Origin: Promethearchaeota archaeon
Lineage (GTDB): Archaea > Asgardarchaeota > Lokiarchaeia > Sigyniarchaeales > SOKP01
DNA: 64,000 bases
Direction of reading: 5' to 3'
Assembly (NCBI GenBank): GCA_016839765.1
Contig: JAEOTP010000016.1
Location: forward strand, 68,027-132,026
The first letter of the stretch is position 1, and each line of letters starts with the position of its first letter. The position numbers were made by a program, and so were the translations under genes. A model generated the notes under the pieces. That model made no database searches, was not told the DNA's origin, and saw only the letters and a list, made by a program, of their open reading frames with translations. Shown here one piece after another: positions 1 to 9,070 of the stretch.

Positions 1-186
1 TATCCCACGTCCTACTAGTTTTCTCACAATTGTGGGACTTTGTTGACCAAATGTCTTCTCGAAAAATTCTTTTCTAAAACGATATCCCATTTCATTAGCA
101 ATTTTTACCCAGCTATCAAAATGAATTGGGCTAGTGTCTGCTAACACACCATCCATATCAAATATAACACTGTATTGATCAAACAT
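1..186 (-). CDS. HAD-superfamily phosphatase, beta-phosphoglucomutase-like (partial)
   Basis: The first 62 codons of a gene whose 3' part lies beyond the window start. The N-terminus carries HAD motif I (FDMDGVLADT): the first Asp would be the nucleophile and the second the general acid. It is followed by the start of a helical cap (HFDSWVKIANEMG), the arrangement of beta-phosphoglucomutase/phosphoglycolate phosphatase proteins. The ATG at 186 is the only reasonable start. The substrate cannot be told from this fragment. It reads away from the tRNA gene, so the two are divergent. Confidence 0.8.
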   Translation of the reverse strand, partial: MFDQYSVIFDMDGVLADTSPIHFDSWVKIANEMGYRFRKEFFEKTFGQQSPTIVRKLVGRGI

Positions 187-288
187 AATTTTAATTACTT
201 ATAATGATTAGAAAAGTATTATAGTTACTCAATAATTATTAAAAATTACAAATAAATCATTTCAAAAGGTCTGGTAGTCTAGCTTGGA

Positions 289-320
289 TTGCTATTTTAG
301 TTTCAATAACATAGCATAAA
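289..320 (+). other. Putative tRNA intron 1 (D-loop)
   Basis: Extra sequence between GGA (286-288) and TAGGGC (321-326) of the tRNA-Arg D-arm. It contains a perfect 6-bp inverted repeat, TGCTAT (290-295) with ATAGCA (311-316), so it can fold into its own hairpin as archaeal introns often do. Boundaries may shift by a base or two because flanking bases repeat. Confidence 0.65.
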
Positions 321-344
321 TAGGGCGCTGGCTTGCGGAGCCAG

Positions 345-370
345 ATATCTTGTATTAAATACTAGACTGG
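345..370 (+). other. Putative tRNA intron 2 (anticodon stem / variable loop junction)
   Basis: Extra sequence between the 3' anticodon strand GCCAG (340-344) and the variable loop AAATC (371-375). It holds a short palindrome around GTATTAAATAC. It ends in CTGG (367-370), which could pair with CCAG (341-344) in the precursor and help form the bulge-helix-bulge read by the splicing endonuclease. Exact ends are uncertain. Confidence 0.6.
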
Positions 371-426
371 AAATCGAGGGTTCAAATCCCCCCCAGACCA
401 TTAAATTTTAAATCCCTCTGAATTAA

Positions 427-1650
427 TTAGGTATCTTCTATTGTAATGAATTTATCGCATCTTGGGACTAAAAATCGACAACCATCCTTAGTAACAACGA
501 TATCTTCTTCCAATGAAACCATTCCATAATTTTTCGTTTTGACATAGAGTTCTAGAGTAAATATATTACCTTCTTCAACAATTCCTTTAGGAATATCGCC
601 ATATCGTTCCCAGAGTGGACCAAGTAAGAGACCTCCATCATGAGCATTAGTACCTAGTTGATGTCCCAAAGCATGGGCATATTCTTCATATCCTTGAGAT
701 TTCACATAATCACGAGCTACTTTATCTACAGAAAATCCGGTAACACCCGGTTTGATACATTCTGCAGCTTTAGTAATTGCTCCATGGACGGTTTTAAAAG
801 CGTGTGTTAATTCTTCTGGTATTTCATCTTCAGATCCGAAAAACCATATTCTCTGCAAATCCGAACAATACCCGCTAAATTTTACTCCAAAATCATTATG
901 TAAAATATGCCCCTTTTTTGTTTTGGAATTAGGAAGGGGACCAACATGTCCATATTCTTTATCAGGCCCAGCATCTATGGCAGGACATGATACGCGCTGC
1001 CAAGCCTCAACTACGTTGCGCTTATCCATTTCATCATGAAATAAATTCTGAATTTCCGTTTCATTCATTCCAGTTTTTATCAATTTGGTCATTTTATGAT
1101 TAATTTCTTCAGTAAGCTCACAAGCTTTTGTGACAAGCTCAAGTTCTGTCTTTGTTTTTCGCCCTCGAATAGCTTGAATTAGTGGTGCAGCGCTTATAAA
1201 AAGATCCTTTTTATCGGATAAAATTGAAATGAGTTTAAGAAACATTCCATGAGAGAGACCATCTGAAACTACATCATCCTCAGAATAATTGAGAGCAATC
1301 TTCGATGGTTTAATCCTCTGAAAAAGTTCTTTCATAGGAGCACTAATTCCTTCTTTATAAGGAATGACTACATCCCAAATACCTTTTCTTTCTTCAGCTA
1401 AAGCATCAAAATCGCCAACTATAGCAGATTTGGTAAATTTTTCCCCTTCAAATGCAAAAACAAAAGAAGATTTCCAAACCACATCACCACCAATTACTTG
1501 ATTCATAATGGGATCAGGGTTAACAGAAGTTTCACGAGCAAAGATTAACCAGCAGTCAATACCTTTTTCTTTCATAATTTTAGGGATGAGTTCATGTTTT
1601 TCTTTAACAATTTTTATCAATAGATCATGAGGTATTTTTGCTTGACTCAT
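427..1650 (-). CDS. M24-family metallopeptidase (Xaa-Pro aminopeptidase-like)
   Basis: A creatinase-type N-terminal domain is followed by a pita-bread M24 domain. The expected dimetal ligands are present in order: Asp in HNDFGVKFSGYCSD (both Asp), His in HALGHQLG, Glu in FTLELYV and Glu in SLEED. This fits cleavage of N-terminal X-Pro bonds in the cytoplasm, though prolidase-like or non-peptidase members exist. I place the start at 1650 (MSQAK) because a GGAGG ribosome-binding site lies at the right distance before it. An ATG five codons upstream (1665) overlaps that site. About 407 aa, normal for the family. Confidence 0.85.
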   Translation of the reverse strand: MSQAKIPHDLLIKIVKEKHELIPKIMKEKGIDCWLIFARETSVNPDPIMNQVIGGDVVWKSSFVFAFEGEKFTKSAIVGDFDALAEERKGIWDVVIPYKEGISAPMKELFQRIKPSKIALNYSEDDVVSDGLSHGMFLKLISILSDKKDLFISAAPLIQAIRGRKTKTELELVTKACELTEEINHKMTKLIKTGMNETEIQNLFHDEMDKRNVVEAWQRVSCPAIDAGPDKEYGHVGPLPNSKTKKGHILHNDFGVKFSGYCSDLQRIWFFGSEDEIPEELTHAFKTVHGAITKAAECIKPGVTGFSVDKVARDYVKSQGYEEYAHALGHQLGTNAHDGGLLLGPLWERYGDIPKGIVEEGNIFTLELYVKTKNYGMVSLEEDIVVTKDGCRFLVPRCDKFITIEDT

Positions 1651-1680
1651 TATCTTCCCCTCCATAAGTTCTTTTTTAAT

Positions 1681-2430
1681 TTAATGAATATGGTTTAATA
1701 TCTCTGAAATATCATTTACTTTTATATAATTTGGGACATTAATTTCTCTTTCAAAAGGAAATCTAAGCATTCTCTTACACAAGATTGTTTGTAATCCAGC
1801 TCTATCTCCACCAACAATATCAGCATGCTCATCCCCACATACCATGCATGTTTCAGGTTTTTCTAAACCCATTTTTTTTAATGTATACAAAAAAATATCG
1901 GGATCAGGTTTTCTTTTTCCAAACTCAGCAGATGTAACCACAACATTAAAAAATTCCATTAAATCATACTTTTTAAGTAAATTAATTATTGTCATATGAT
2001 GTGGATGATTAGATAAAACCGCCATTTTAAGATTTTTAAAATTTGATAACTTTTCTAAAGTATCTTTTGTATTTTTAAAAGGAACCCATTCTTTCTCTTC
2101 ATATGAATGATATAAATCTGCTAATTCGAAATAAATTTCTCTATTAACCTTCTCCAGATTCAATTCATCTAAAACCAATTCAAATACATTCGAAGTGGGA
2201 AATTCTTTTTTTGTCTTAAGGCTTTGTTTAAAATATTGAGTTCTTTTTTTTTTGAACAATTTGGAAAATTGTTTTATGATTTCCTCGTTATTTAAAATAT
2301 TAGTCTCCTTTAATTTTTCTATTGACTTTCTAAGCCCTTTTCTAAAACATTCAAAATATGTCTCTATAGAAGCATTCCTGAATTCAAATAACGTAAAACC
2401 GAAATCAAATATTAAACCATCTATTTTCAT
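1681..2430 (-). CDS. HAD-superfamily hydrolase
   Basis: A 249-aa HAD protein with an alpha-helical C1 cap. Motif I is FDFGFTLF, so the usual second Asp is Gly, as in some HAD-IA subfamilies. Motif II is the Ser in VLSNHP, motif III the Lys in FGKRKPDPD and motif IV the acidic pair in CGDEHADIVG. It is likely a small-molecule phosphatase; the substrate cannot be inferred. It sits 30 bp upstream of the M24 peptidase on the same strand, so the two may be cotranscribed. Confidence 0.85.
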   Translation of the reverse strand: MKIDGLIFDFGFTLFEFRNASIETYFECFRKGLRKSIEKLKETNILNNEEIIKQFSKLFKKKRTQYFKQSLKTKKEFPTSNVFELVLDELNLEKVNREIYFELADLYHSYEEKEWVPFKNTKDTLEKLSNFKNLKMAVLSNHPHHMTIINLLKKYDLMEFFNVVVTSAEFGKRKPDPDIFLYTLKKMGLEKPETCMVCGDEHADIVGGDRAGLQTILCKRMLRFPFEREINVPNYIKVNDISEILNHIH

Positions 2431-2565
2431 ATTCTAATTTATTAAAAATCTTTTTAAATTTTAATCTATCTCTCTCCTTTTATAAATTTAATTTAATTTG
2501 GATTTGTTAAAGATTTAATAATAAACAAGTTTTTTAAGAAAAATTAATAACTTATTTGAAGTACC

Positions 2566-3096
2566 ATGTCAATTAAAAAATGGCTTACTGATGATACAAT
2601 TGGAGAGGATAGGAAAAAAAGAGAAGAGGAATATAATAAATTATCCAAGGAAGAAAAGACAGAATTAAAAAAGAAAAAGCTACAACAAATAATTCAAAAA
2701 GACAAGAAGCAAAAGCCAGTTATTACAAAATCAGAAAACTTTTTGAATGAAGTTATAAAATTTAAGGAATGGTTAGACGATAGAAATTATATAAAAGGAG
2801 ATTTAGTTAAAATTGAAATGTGGATAAAAAATTTATATAGGAGGCTTGAATCTAATCATATTCAAAACCAATTACAGAAAAAAAATATCTCTAAGTTAAA
2901 GGAAAAATATAGAGAAATTCCACTAGCATTTTTAGATGAAAAAACCAGAATTGCGTTAAACAAGAAATTAAGGAATGTTAATAGAACAGCATCAGATAAT
3001 TATTATCTAAGAAAATTGAAAGAGACCATAAAAGAAAGATTAAAAGAAGCGGAATATTATGAGACTTTAAGAAAAATTTTAGAAAATAGATCTTGA
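2566..3096 (+). CDS. Hypothetical charged helical protein
   Basis: I do not recognise this 176-aa protein. It is rich in Lys and Glu, predicted almost wholly helical, and has no membrane segment, signal peptide or cysteine pair. Residues 1-55 are a highly charged tail (KKREEEYNKLSKEEK); residues 55-176 look like a more ordered helical domain. The start codon is the ATG at 2566. It lies 22 bp before the sugar nucleotidyltransferase on the same strand, so the pair is probably one transcription unit. Confidence 0.75.
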   Translation: MSIKKWLTDDTIGEDRKKREEEYNKLSKEEKTELKKKKLQQIIQKDKKQKPVITKSENFLNEVIKFKEWLDDRNYIKGDLVKIEMWIKNLYRRLESNHIQNQLQKKNISKLKEKYREIPLAFLDEKTRIALNKKLRNVNRTASDNYYLRKLKETIKERLKEAEYYETLRKILENRS

Positions 3097-3118
3097 TAAA
3101 ACAGAAAAAACGAGTAGA

Positions 3119-4207
3119 ATGTGGTTAATTTGCCCTATTGCTGGAGTTGGGACACGTCTTCAACCTTTTACATATTCTAAGCCTAAAGCTTTTTTAAAAG
3201 TGGCAGGAAAAAGATTAATTGATCATATATTAATCAAATTACAAAAAACATTCCCCAAAAATACAAACGTATGCTTTATAGTAGGATACAAGAAAAGGCA
3301 AATTACCGATTATTTACAAAAAAATTACTCAGATTATTTTAACTTGGAATTTGTTGAACAAATTCCTTTGGGTTTCGAGGCAGATTCTCCTTTTTTTAGT
3401 GGTTTGGGTGATGCGATACTATTAGCGAAAGACTATGCTTATAATGATGACTGTTTTATTTTTCTTAGCGATCGTTTACCTTTAGAGGATTATTCATCTA
3501 TTCTTCTAACTTACCATCAAGGAAATTGTGAAGGAATTATTAATATAAAGAAAGTTGAAAATCCTCAATTTTATGGAGTAACTGTGCTAGATGAAAATGG
3601 ATATGTAGAAAAAATAGTGGAAAAACCAAGTGAGTTCATTTCTGATTATGCTGTGTCCGGAGCGTATTTATTTGGGAAAATTATAGCCCCAAGATTATTT
3701 CAACTATTAGAAGAGCAAAAGAAAGTTGAAATTAAAAATGGAAAAGAACACCAATTAACTCCAATTATTCAAATGTTAGTTGAGGAAGGTGTTAAACTTA
3801 AAGTTAATGAAATGCAGAACGAAATCTTAGATTTTGGTCGTCCTGATAGTTTATTAGATGGTAATCGTCATCTTCTCTCAGAAATAAAGTTAAAAGATCC
3901 TTTATATGAAAATCAATCCCGTTCTGGAAATATCGTAGATTCTAAGATTGTTCCTCCTGTATTTATTGGAAAAGATGTAAAAATAACTGATTCAGTAATT
4001 GGTCCTAATGTATCGATAGGAGATGATTTAGTTATTGATAAATGTATTCTTTCTGAATCTGTTATTGGAGATGGTGTAATTATGAAAAAAATAATATCAA
4101 CTAATAGTATTATTGGAGACTATTCAATTTTGGAAGATTTAATAAAAAATAATATTACTATTGGAGATTCTACTTATATCACTACGTCTAATATGAAATC
4201 CTTTTAG
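3119..4207 (+). CDS. NDP-sugar pyrophosphorylase with left-handed beta-helix tail
   Basis: The N-terminal 240 residues are a GT-A nucleotidyltransferase. The signature GVGTRLQPFTYSKPK at residues 9-23 binds the NTP, and LSDRLP is in the position of the metal-binding acidic motif. Residues 265-355 carry hexapeptide repeats (VIGPNVSIGDD, VIGDGVI), the left-handed beta-helix seen in RmlA-like glucose-1-phosphate thymidylyltransferases. It probably makes an NDP-hexose for glycans or S-layer glycosylation. The nucleotide and sugar are not certain from motifs. It starts directly at the family's conserved beta strand. Confidence 0.85.
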   Translation: MWLICPIAGVGTRLQPFTYSKPKAFLKVAGKRLIDHILIKLQKTFPKNTNVCFIVGYKKRQITDYLQKNYSDYFNLEFVEQIPLGFEADSPFFSGLGDAILLAKDYAYNDDCFIFLSDRLPLEDYSSILLTYHQGNCEGIINIKKVENPQFYGVTVLDENGYVEKIVEKPSEFISDYAVSGAYLFGKIIAPRLFQLLEEQKKVEIKNGKEHQLTPIIQMLVEEGVKLKVNEMQNEILDFGRPDSLLDGNRHLLSEIKLKDPLYENQSRSGNIVDSKIVPPVFIGKDVKITDSVIGPNVSIGDDLVIDKCILSESVIGDGVIMKKIISTNSIIGDYSILEDLIKNNITIGDSTYITTSNMKSF

Positions 4208-4243
4208 ATTTTTAAAAAAAAGAGGATTTGTTAAATTTGTAAA

Positions 4244-5662
4244 TTAATTAAATACTGGTTTCTTATTCTGCCAAGGAGCAATTTCCTCAAAAGCTTTTGA
4301 AACTTGAAGTACAGTTTTTTCATCAAATCTTTTCCCAACTATCTGCATTCCTATAGGTAATTTTTCGCTAGACCAACCGCATGGTATTGATGCAGCAGGT
4401 AATGAAGTTAAGTTAAATGGATAAGTAAAGGGATACCATCCTGAATGCGAAACCGCTTTACCTTGGATTTTTGAAGGTCCGACACTTCCCAATTCAAAAG
4501 CAGGCACTGCTGTAGTTGGCGTAATTAAGATATCATAATTCTTAAAAAACTGATGCATTACCTCATCACAAGCCAATCTCTGAGATAAAGCAAGTTGAAG
4601 ATTCATAGCAGTCATTGGTAAAGCAACTTTAATTTGTTTGACCAGACCAGGTGTTATACGATCTCTCCATTCATCAAATTTTTTTTTTAAATCATAAGCG
4701 GTTCCAACAGTACTATAGGTATAAAATGCATTTTCTGCTTTTCTCATGTTTAAATTTACTTTTTCGGCTGTCCAATCGAACGTTTCTAGCTTATCAATTG
4801 AATTAAGTACCGATTTTTCAACATCAGAATCTAATGCTTTTGCTAAACCCAAATCAAAGGAATAACCAATTTTTAATTTTGAAGGCTTTTCATCAAGTAT
4901 TTCGACATATTTTATATTATTTTCTGGGAGTGACTGTCTGTCTCCCAGATGGGGTCCTTTCATAACATCCAACATAAGAGCGGCATCTTTTACATATCGA
5001 GTCATTGGTCCATAATGATCCATAGTATAGAATTCAAGTCCTATGCGTGGATATTTAGGGATTCTTCCATAAGTAGGTTTCAAACCAAATATCCCACATA
5101 AACAGCTGGGAACCCTTATAGATCCACCTCCATCTGAGCCTAGCGCTAAAGGGCTGATACCTGATGCTACTGCTGCACCAGCACCACCACTTGAACCTCC
5201 AGATGTTTTTTCTAAATTCCAAGGATTTTTAGTCTCTCCAAAAATTAAATTAAAAGTAACCGTAACATGTCCGAATTCTGGTGTATTTGTTTTTCCTAAA
5301 ATTACACAACCTGCATTTTTAAGCCTTTTAATAACTACTTCATCTTCTTCAGGTATAAAATCTTCATATAGTTTAGAACCAAATGTAGTCCTAATTCCTT
5401 TAATCATAATTAAATCTTTAATGCTAGTCGGAATCCCGTTAAGTAATGGTATATCTACTCCCGTTTTAACTACTTTATCTGCTTCTTTAGCCATTTCTCT
5501 AGCTAAATCAAACGTTGGAGTACAATATGCATTTAAAATTGGATTGATCTTTTCAATTCTTTCAATAATTATCTCTGTAATTTCTTGAGAAGTTATATCT
5601 CCTTTTTTTATTGAATCTACTATATCACAAGCAGACATATAACAAATTTCTTCATTTTTCAT
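4244..5662 (-). CDS. Amidase signature (AS) family hydrolase
   Basis: 472 aa, full length for the amidase signature family. The Ser-cisSer-Lys triad is visible: Lys82 in TSIKDLI, cis-Ser157 in SGGSSGGAGA and nucleophile Ser181 in GSDGGGSIR. GatA of the tRNA amidotransferase belongs to the same family, but no gatB or gatC is adjacent and the C-terminal third differs from GatA. A stand-alone amidase acting on carboxylic amides is more likely. It converges on the nucleotidyltransferase gene. Confidence 0.85.
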   Translation of the reverse strand: MKNEEICYMSACDIVDSIKKGDITSQEITEIIIERIEKINPILNAYCTPTFDLAREMAKEADKVVKTGVDIPLLNGIPTSIKDLIMIKGIRTTFGSKLYEDFIPEEDEVVIKRLKNAGCVILGKTNTPEFGHVTVTFNLIFGETKNPWNLEKTSGGSSGGAGAAVASGISPLALGSDGGGSIRVPSCLCGIFGLKPTYGRIPKYPRIGLEFYTMDHYGPMTRYVKDAALMLDVMKGPHLGDRQSLPENNIKYVEILDEKPSKLKIGYSFDLGLAKALDSDVEKSVLNSIDKLETFDWTAEKVNLNMRKAENAFYTYSTVGTAYDLKKKFDEWRDRITPGLVKQIKVALPMTAMNLQLALSQRLACDEVMHQFFKNYDILITPTTAVPAFELGSVGPSKIQGKAVSHSGWYPFTYPFNLTSLPAASIPCGWSSEKLPIGMQIVGKRFDEKTVLQVSKAFEEIAPWQNKKPVFN

Positions 5663-5891
5663 ATTTTAATACCCTAATCTTCCTAGATTATAAGATCTTT
5701 TATATTATCTTTTATATAATTATTGTGTTTTATTTAATTGTTATTAAGGGTTAGAATAGCATTAATAATAAGTTGTCATATTTTGAGAGAGAATAATATT
5801 GTGTTTAAATAAAGTATAAATTTCTCAATATACTATTATCGAATATAATTTAACATAAGATATGAAATTATAACAAAAATTAGATGCTAAA

Positions 5892-6575
5892 TTGAAGCGT
5901 AAAAATAAAGTTATATTAGCTTTAGTATTTCTAAATGTTGCCGTTTTTTGCTTATGTACCAATGAGTATGTTAAAGCACAGACTTATTCTTTAGGAGTAA
6001 AAGAAGATAAAGAGTATATTTGGGAAGTAACTTATTTGGATTCGAGTTTATTTGGTAGAATCTTGGGTTCTGAGCCAAATTATGATGTAGGTGATAGAAT
6101 AAGGGTAATTATTAGAGAAATTGTTGATGTTGAGACATATTGGAGAATAACTATAGATTGGTGGGATTATCAGGTTGATTGGGGTCAAAAAGGAACTTTT
6201 CAGAACATTCAACTATTTAAATTAGCCTTTCAATACCAACATTGCATATTTTTACCAACTCCGGTTGATGATTACCTTGAAAAGGTTGAAGGAGAGTTTC
6301 CAACAGACTATCAAGTAGAAGGATTTAAAATATCCCAAATCTTAAAATCAGAAATAGACGAAGAATATTTGCATGAAAGAACATATAATAATGACGGAAT
6401 TCTAGTAACAGAAGCAATTTATGAATATTCTAATACAAGATTAATCGTTAAGGTTGAAGCAACATTTGCAACGATTCCAATGGGTATATACTTTATTGGT
6501 TTCATTCTAGTTGCTGTTACAGCAATTATTTTCATTACCATGAGAAATAAAAAGTACACAATTAAAGTGTCTTGA
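5892..6575 (+). CDS. Hypothetical exported, membrane-anchored protein
   Basis: Residues 1-30 form a signal peptide or anchor (KRKNK then a hydrophobic run). Residues 30-195 look like an extracellular beta-rich domain with many aromatic residues. Residues 198-217 form a C-terminal transmembrane helix followed by a short basic tail. I do not recognise the ectodomain. The start is TTG at 5892; the ATG at 5884 is in another frame and stops at once. It stands alone between two minus-strand genes. Confidence 0.7.
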   Translation: MKRKNKVILALVFLNVAVFCLCTNEYVKAQTYSLGVKEDKEYIWEVTYLDSSLFGRILGSEPNYDVGDRIRVIIREIVDVETYWRITIDWWDYQVDWGQKGTFQNIQLFKLAFQYQHCIFLPTPVDDYLEKVEGEFPTDYQVEGFKISQILKSEIDEEYLHERTYNNDGILVTEAIYEYSNTRLIVKVEATFATIPMGIYFIGFILVAVTAIIFITMRNKKYTIKVS

Positions 6576-6599
6576 ATAATATAATAATTGATCTACTTC

Positions 6600-7007
6600 T
6601 TAAAACTTAAAATCTTCCTGCCACTTTTTATATCCAATCTGCCATAGTTTTAATCTAGGTTTGTTTATCTTATTATCAACTTGAAGTCCTGGTTGAGGAT
6701 TGTCCATAACTTTCCGATAACGATGATAATATTCTTCTGCACTTGGATTTTCTTTAATGAGATTTAAAATTGCTCTTTCAGTAAAATAGAGAATTAAATC
6801 GGGTTTAATATTCGGATTAATTTTCGTTAGTTCAAGTGTATTTTCATCTTTTTTAAATAAATAATAATGTAATTTGAAATTTTCATCATCCATAGAATTT
6901 TCAGTTATGAAATATTCCCAACATGCATTAACTCTAAGATGTCTCATTAAATCTAAATTATTCGGAAAATAATTGTTTAATTCATTAAATAATTCCTCTG
7001 AATTCAT
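6600..7007 (-). CDS. SCP2-like (sterol carrier) domain protein
   Basis: 135 aa. The pattern of a beta strand ending in PDLILYF, then a helix TERAILNLI, then a second helical part (EYYHRYRKVM) matches the core of SCP2 sterol/lipid-binding domains. The assignment is by pattern only. It is the last gene of a minus-strand operon (SDR, SCP2-like, ALDH, SCP2-like), 19 bp behind the aldehyde dehydrogenase, which suggests it carries a hydrophobic substrate or product for those oxidoreductases. Cytosolic, no membrane segment. Confidence 0.55.
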   Translation of the reverse strand: MNSEELFNELNNYFPNNLDLMRHLRVNACWEYFITENSMDDENFKLHYYLFKKDENTLELTKINPNIKPDLILYFTERAILNLIKENPSAEEYYHRYRKVMDNPQPGLQVDNKINKPRLKLWQIGYKKWQEDFKF

Positions 7008-7026
7008 AATAAACTCCCTTTCTAGA

Positions 7027-8520
7027 TCACTTAAGTTTTTCTAGATTAATTGGAGTTCCATCATAAATATATTTTCCATAAACTAATTCTTGGGGATAAT
7101 ATTTACATCCAGGAGGATAGGCGGAATCTTTAATTCCCCCCAGAGCAACTGTAATATCAGTGAGCATGGGTCTTGCATTAATATATATGTTTGCAGCTTC
7201 TAATTTATTTTTAAAAGTTTTTATTGTTTCTAAATTTGAGGTATAAGCTACTGCTCGCATGCCATAGTTGCTGGCATTAGCCAATTTTATTGCATCTTTT
7301 AAGTTTTCAGCCTTCGTGATAGATCTAACAGGTCCAAACGCCTCCTCTCGCCATAGAAATGGAGCTTCAGTTAAATCTTCACACAATTCAGGCTTTATTT
7401 CTACCAGAGTTGGTTTGTAAAATAATCCATAATCTTCTCCGGTATCGATTTTTTCGGCTCCAGTATATATTTTACAACCATATTTTTTTGCATCTGCAAC
7501 CATCACTTCCATCATCATCAAAATTTTACGACTCCCTAATGGGCCAATATCGGTATTTGGATCCGTAGGGTCTCCATATTTTAATTTCTCAATTTCCTTT
7601 ATTAAACATTCGATATATTCATCATAAATGTTACTATGAACAATTAGACGCTTCATTGAAAAGCATTGTTGACCAGAATTTGTGTAACTAGCCATAACGT
7701 TCCATTTCGCTACTTGTTCTAGATTTACATCATCCATCACAATCCCTGCATCATTTCCAGCACATTCAAAGAAAAAATTCTTAAATGGATGAGTATACAT
7801 TGCAACACCCATTGATTTATCAACGGTTTTTTTTAAGATATTGGCGTAACGAACTAAGATGTCTTTGGCAGTGTGAGAGGAGGTAATCGTCATTAAAGTT
7901 TTAATCAATGGAGATTTAAGGAATTCATCAACAGCCCAATTTCCAGGCGCAATTACCAAATTAAGAGCTTCAAGAGCAGGTAAATTCATTTCCTCCATCA
8001 TAGATTGTGCTTCTATCATAGTTAATGGACAAGCTGTGGAAGGTTTAACGATGGCTGCATTACCTACTAAATAATTTGCCCCCCATTGATAAAGAGGAAG
8101 ACTTATGGGGGTATTACGAGGAGAAATACATGCTGCTAATCCATGAGGGATATATCTTATTCTGACAAATTGCTCTCCTTCTATGCTTGTTAATGTTTTT
8201 TCTTCTATAAATTGATAATACCAGTCGCAAAATCTAAACCCCGTCATTACAATATTCAATTCCCATTCTGAATATTTGATGGGTAATCCCCCTTCTGCAA
8301 CAATTAAATCTTTTAGTTGTTTCTTTTTAAATCGCAATTTGCTTGCATAATTAGAAAGAAGTTGAGCTCTCTCAAAAAAATCCATTTCTTTTAAGAGATT
8401 TTGACTTGCATGTACTTCTTTTATTTTTTCTTGAACCGTCTCTGGAGTGTCTGCTGGTATAGTTCTTAAAACTTCACCTGTATATTTATTTTTTATTTCT
8501 AATTCTTTAATTTTTGACAT
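7027..8520 (-). CDS. Aldehyde dehydrogenase family protein
   Basis: 497 aa, standard ALDH length. The catalytic Cys286 lies in NSGQQCFSMKR, the general base Glu252 in FFFECAGND and the oxyanion Asn136 in SPRNTPIS. It oxidises an aldehyde to the acid with NAD(P)+. The subfamily and substrate are not clear from motifs. Its position between two SCP2-like genes and behind an SDR suggests a hydrophobic or lipid-type aldehyde. The ATG at 8520 fits the family N-terminus. Confidence 0.9.
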   Translation of the reverse strand: MSKIKELEIKNKYTGEVLRTIPADTPETVQEKIKEVHASQNLLKEMDFFERAQLLSNYASKLRFKKKQLKDLIVAEGGLPIKYSEWELNIVMTGFRFCDWYYQFIEEKTLTSIEGEQFVRIRYIPHGLAACISPRNTPISLPLYQWGANYLVGNAAIVKPSTACPLTMIEAQSMMEEMNLPALEALNLVIAPGNWAVDEFLKSPLIKTLMTITSSHTAKDILVRYANILKKTVDKSMGVAMYTHPFKNFFFECAGNDAGIVMDDVNLEQVAKWNVMASYTNSGQQCFSMKRLIVHSNIYDEYIECLIKEIEKLKYGDPTDPNTDIGPLGSRKILMMMEVMVADAKKYGCKIYTGAEKIDTGEDYGLFYKPTLVEIKPELCEDLTEAPFLWREEAFGPVRSITKAENLKDAIKLANASNYGMRAVAYTSNLETIKTFKNKLEAANIYINARPMLTDITVALGGIKDSAYPPGCKYYPQELVYGKYIYDGTPINLEKLK

Positions 8521-8579
8521 TTATCCTATTTACCTATATGTATTTCAATATAATTTCAAATTTAATTTAAAAAAGAGTT

Positions 8580-9059
8580 TTATATACTATAAACATTATC
8601 ATCCTCTTCGAGAATACCAGCGGTTCGAGCAAATCTTCCATAGCCCATATCAATTAAAATCTGAGTCCTTTTATGCAAGATAAAATCGATCCAGCCTTTT
8701 TCCTCGTCGGGATTATTAAAGAAATGGCCCAGAAGCTGTGCATATTCCACCTTGGTTTTTGTTTGGATTAACTTCTTAACAGCCTTTATTGAAAGTGCAA
8801 GCTCTAAATCAGAATCATCTGCTCGCCCTGGTCTAATTTCTATTCCATGATCATTACAATATACATTAAAAATATCGACGGGAGATCTATTATCATAAGC
8901 TTCAATTGAATCATAAAGTGCAAAATCAAAATCTGAACCAGAAATTAAATCAGAAAAGATTTCAGGATATTTTGAAAGAAATGTAGTATATTTCTTTGCT
9001 AGGTCTGTTTTATATTTCTGTGGATCTATAATTTGACTTGTTAACTCTTCTTCTAACAT
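8580..9059 (-). CDS. SCP2-like domain protein
   Basis: 159 aa. Residues 85-105 (DSDLELALSIKAVKKLI) have the strand-helix pattern of the SCP2 lipid-binding fold, followed by a conserved-looking C-terminal helix (GWIDFILHKRTQILIDMGYG). It is longer than, and only distantly similar to, the other SCP2-like gene in this operon. The stop of the upstream SDR gene is only 11 bp away, so translation is probably coupled. Not a membrane protein. Confidence 0.55.
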   Translation of the reverse strand: MLEEELTSQIIDPQKYKTDLAKKYTTFLSKYPEIFSDLISGSDFDFALYDSIEAYDNRSPVDIFNVYCNDHGIEIRPGRADDSDLELALSIKAVKKLIQTKTKVEYAQLLGHFFNNPDEEKGWIDFILHKRTQILIDMGYGRFARTAGILEEDDNVYSI

Positions 9060-9070
9060 TGTTTTAAGAT

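Larger units (their letters stand above)
268..400 (+). tRNA. tRNA-Arg (GCG) with two putative introns
   Basis: Acceptor strands GGTCTGG (268-274) and CCAGACC (393-399) pair perfectly, with discriminator A at 400. The anticodon arm is stem CTGGC (328-332), loop TTGCGGA (333-339) and stem GCCAG (340-344), giving anticodon GCG at 335-337. The T arm is GAGGG / TTCAAAT / CCCCC (376-392) with one A-C mismatch. Removing about 32 nt from the D-loop and about 26 nt between the anticodon stem and the variable loop leaves a normal 75-nt cloverleaf whose D-stem is GTCT/GGGC with two G-U pairs. No CCA is encoded. Introns outside position 37/38 are known in several archaeal lineages; the exact splice sites here are inferred. 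Confidence 0.85.

Noticed and set aside
4244-5662. Glutamyl-tRNA amidotransferase subunit GatA
   Set aside because: No gatB, gatC or gatD is adjacent and the C-terminal third does not look like GatA, so only the amidase family is claimed.
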